Assembly (NCBI GenBank): GCA_002382975.1
Contig: DFTB01000004.1
Coordinates: forward strand, 1-13,308
DNA: 13,308 nt
Reading direction: 5' to 3'
Source of the DNA: Fibrobacter sp. UBA4223
Lineage (GTDB): Bacteria; Fibrobacterota; Fibrobacteria; Fibrobacterales; Fibrobacteraceae
The notes below the pieces were generated by a model. The model was not told the DNA's origin. It was given only the letters and a program-made list of their open reading frames with translations, and did no database searches. Of this stretch, positions 13,193 through 13,308 are shown in pieces; position 1 is the stretch's first letter; the number at the start of each line of letters is the position of its first letter. A program made the position numbers and the translations under genes.

Positions 13193-13308
13193 ATGAGTAA
13201 GTCGCACCGTTATGCCGGGCTAGTTCTCGGCTTGGGTTTGGCATTCTTTGCTGCCTGTGACGACAGCAGTAGCGATGCCGGCTACAGTATACCTCAGTAC
13301 AAAAACGA
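13193..13308 (+). CDS. Lipoprotein, N-terminal 38 residues only
   Basis: The start ATG has AAGGAG five bases upstream. The visible part is a lipoprotein signal: basic SKSHR, a hydrophobic stretch GLVLGLGLAFFA and a lipobox FAAC with Cys22, then an acidic/serine linker DDSSSDAGYSIPQYKN. The mature protein would be lipid-anchored in the inner or outer membrane. The function cannot be told because the gene runs off the window. The consensus promoter suggests strong constitutive or tightly repressed expression. Confidence 0.85.
   Translation, partial: MSKSHRYAGLVLGLGLAFFAACDDSSSDAGYSIPQYKN

Overview
The window suggests a Fibrobacter-like bacterium. Supporting signs are a long-form pyrophosphate-dependent phosphofructokinase with strongly biased codons, a secreted GLUG/InlB-repeat surface protein ending in a Gly-Arg/Tyr-type C-terminal module, a lipoprotein with a DDSSS-rich start, and many short palindromic intergenic repeats of the GTCAT(T/C)CC... 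type. The genus is an inference from protein style and was not tested by search.

Layout. (1) 1-1113: 3' part of pfp, then a repeat, a strong terminator and another GC-rich inverted repeat. (2) 1354-1524: a 56-residue conserved-looking protein of unknown function. (3) 1545-1784: a minus-strand terminator and a repeat-filled spacer. (4) 1784-3577 (-): aspS, with residues typical of a non-discriminating enzyme. (5) 3578-3941: repeats, then a promoter. (6) 3942-7690: an apparent operon of a 1140-residue exported repeat protein followed by two peptides of about 45 residues, closed by a terminator. The peptides are not homologous over their tails but share a leader-like block, KKxYxAPxMxV. (7) 7791-8090: a detached second copy of the big protein's last 99 codons, followed by another terminator. 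(8) 8193-12166: a tight four-gene cassette of two paralogous nucleotidyltransferases, an HPr-kinase-like P-loop protein and an S24/S26-type peptidase. (9) 12158-13123 (-): a DHH/DHHA1 phosphoesterase of the NrnA kind. (10) A consensus promoter and the first 38 codons of a lipoprotein.

How the parts may work together. Nucleotidyltransferase, HPr-kinase-like and S24/S26 peptidase genes are recurrent accessory genes near ribosomally made peptide (RiPP) clusters, including some lasso-peptide clusters. Two leader-bearing short peptides lie just upstream. The best hypothesis for a new system is therefore a RiPP-like locus in which the peptides are precursors and the cassette modifies or cleaves them. 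This is inference: no RRE/PqqD protein, cyclase, radical SAM enzyme or transporter lies in the window, and two terminators separate the peptides from the cassette.

The second notable feature is direct in the sequence. A palindromic repeat family that is intergenic at 3738-3773 has entered the HPr-kinase-like gene twice. Both copies are in the same reading frame and have a 24n+54 bp architecture, so frame is kept. The second copy has replaced the protein's C-terminus, and its degenerate tail carries the ribosome binding site of the next gene.
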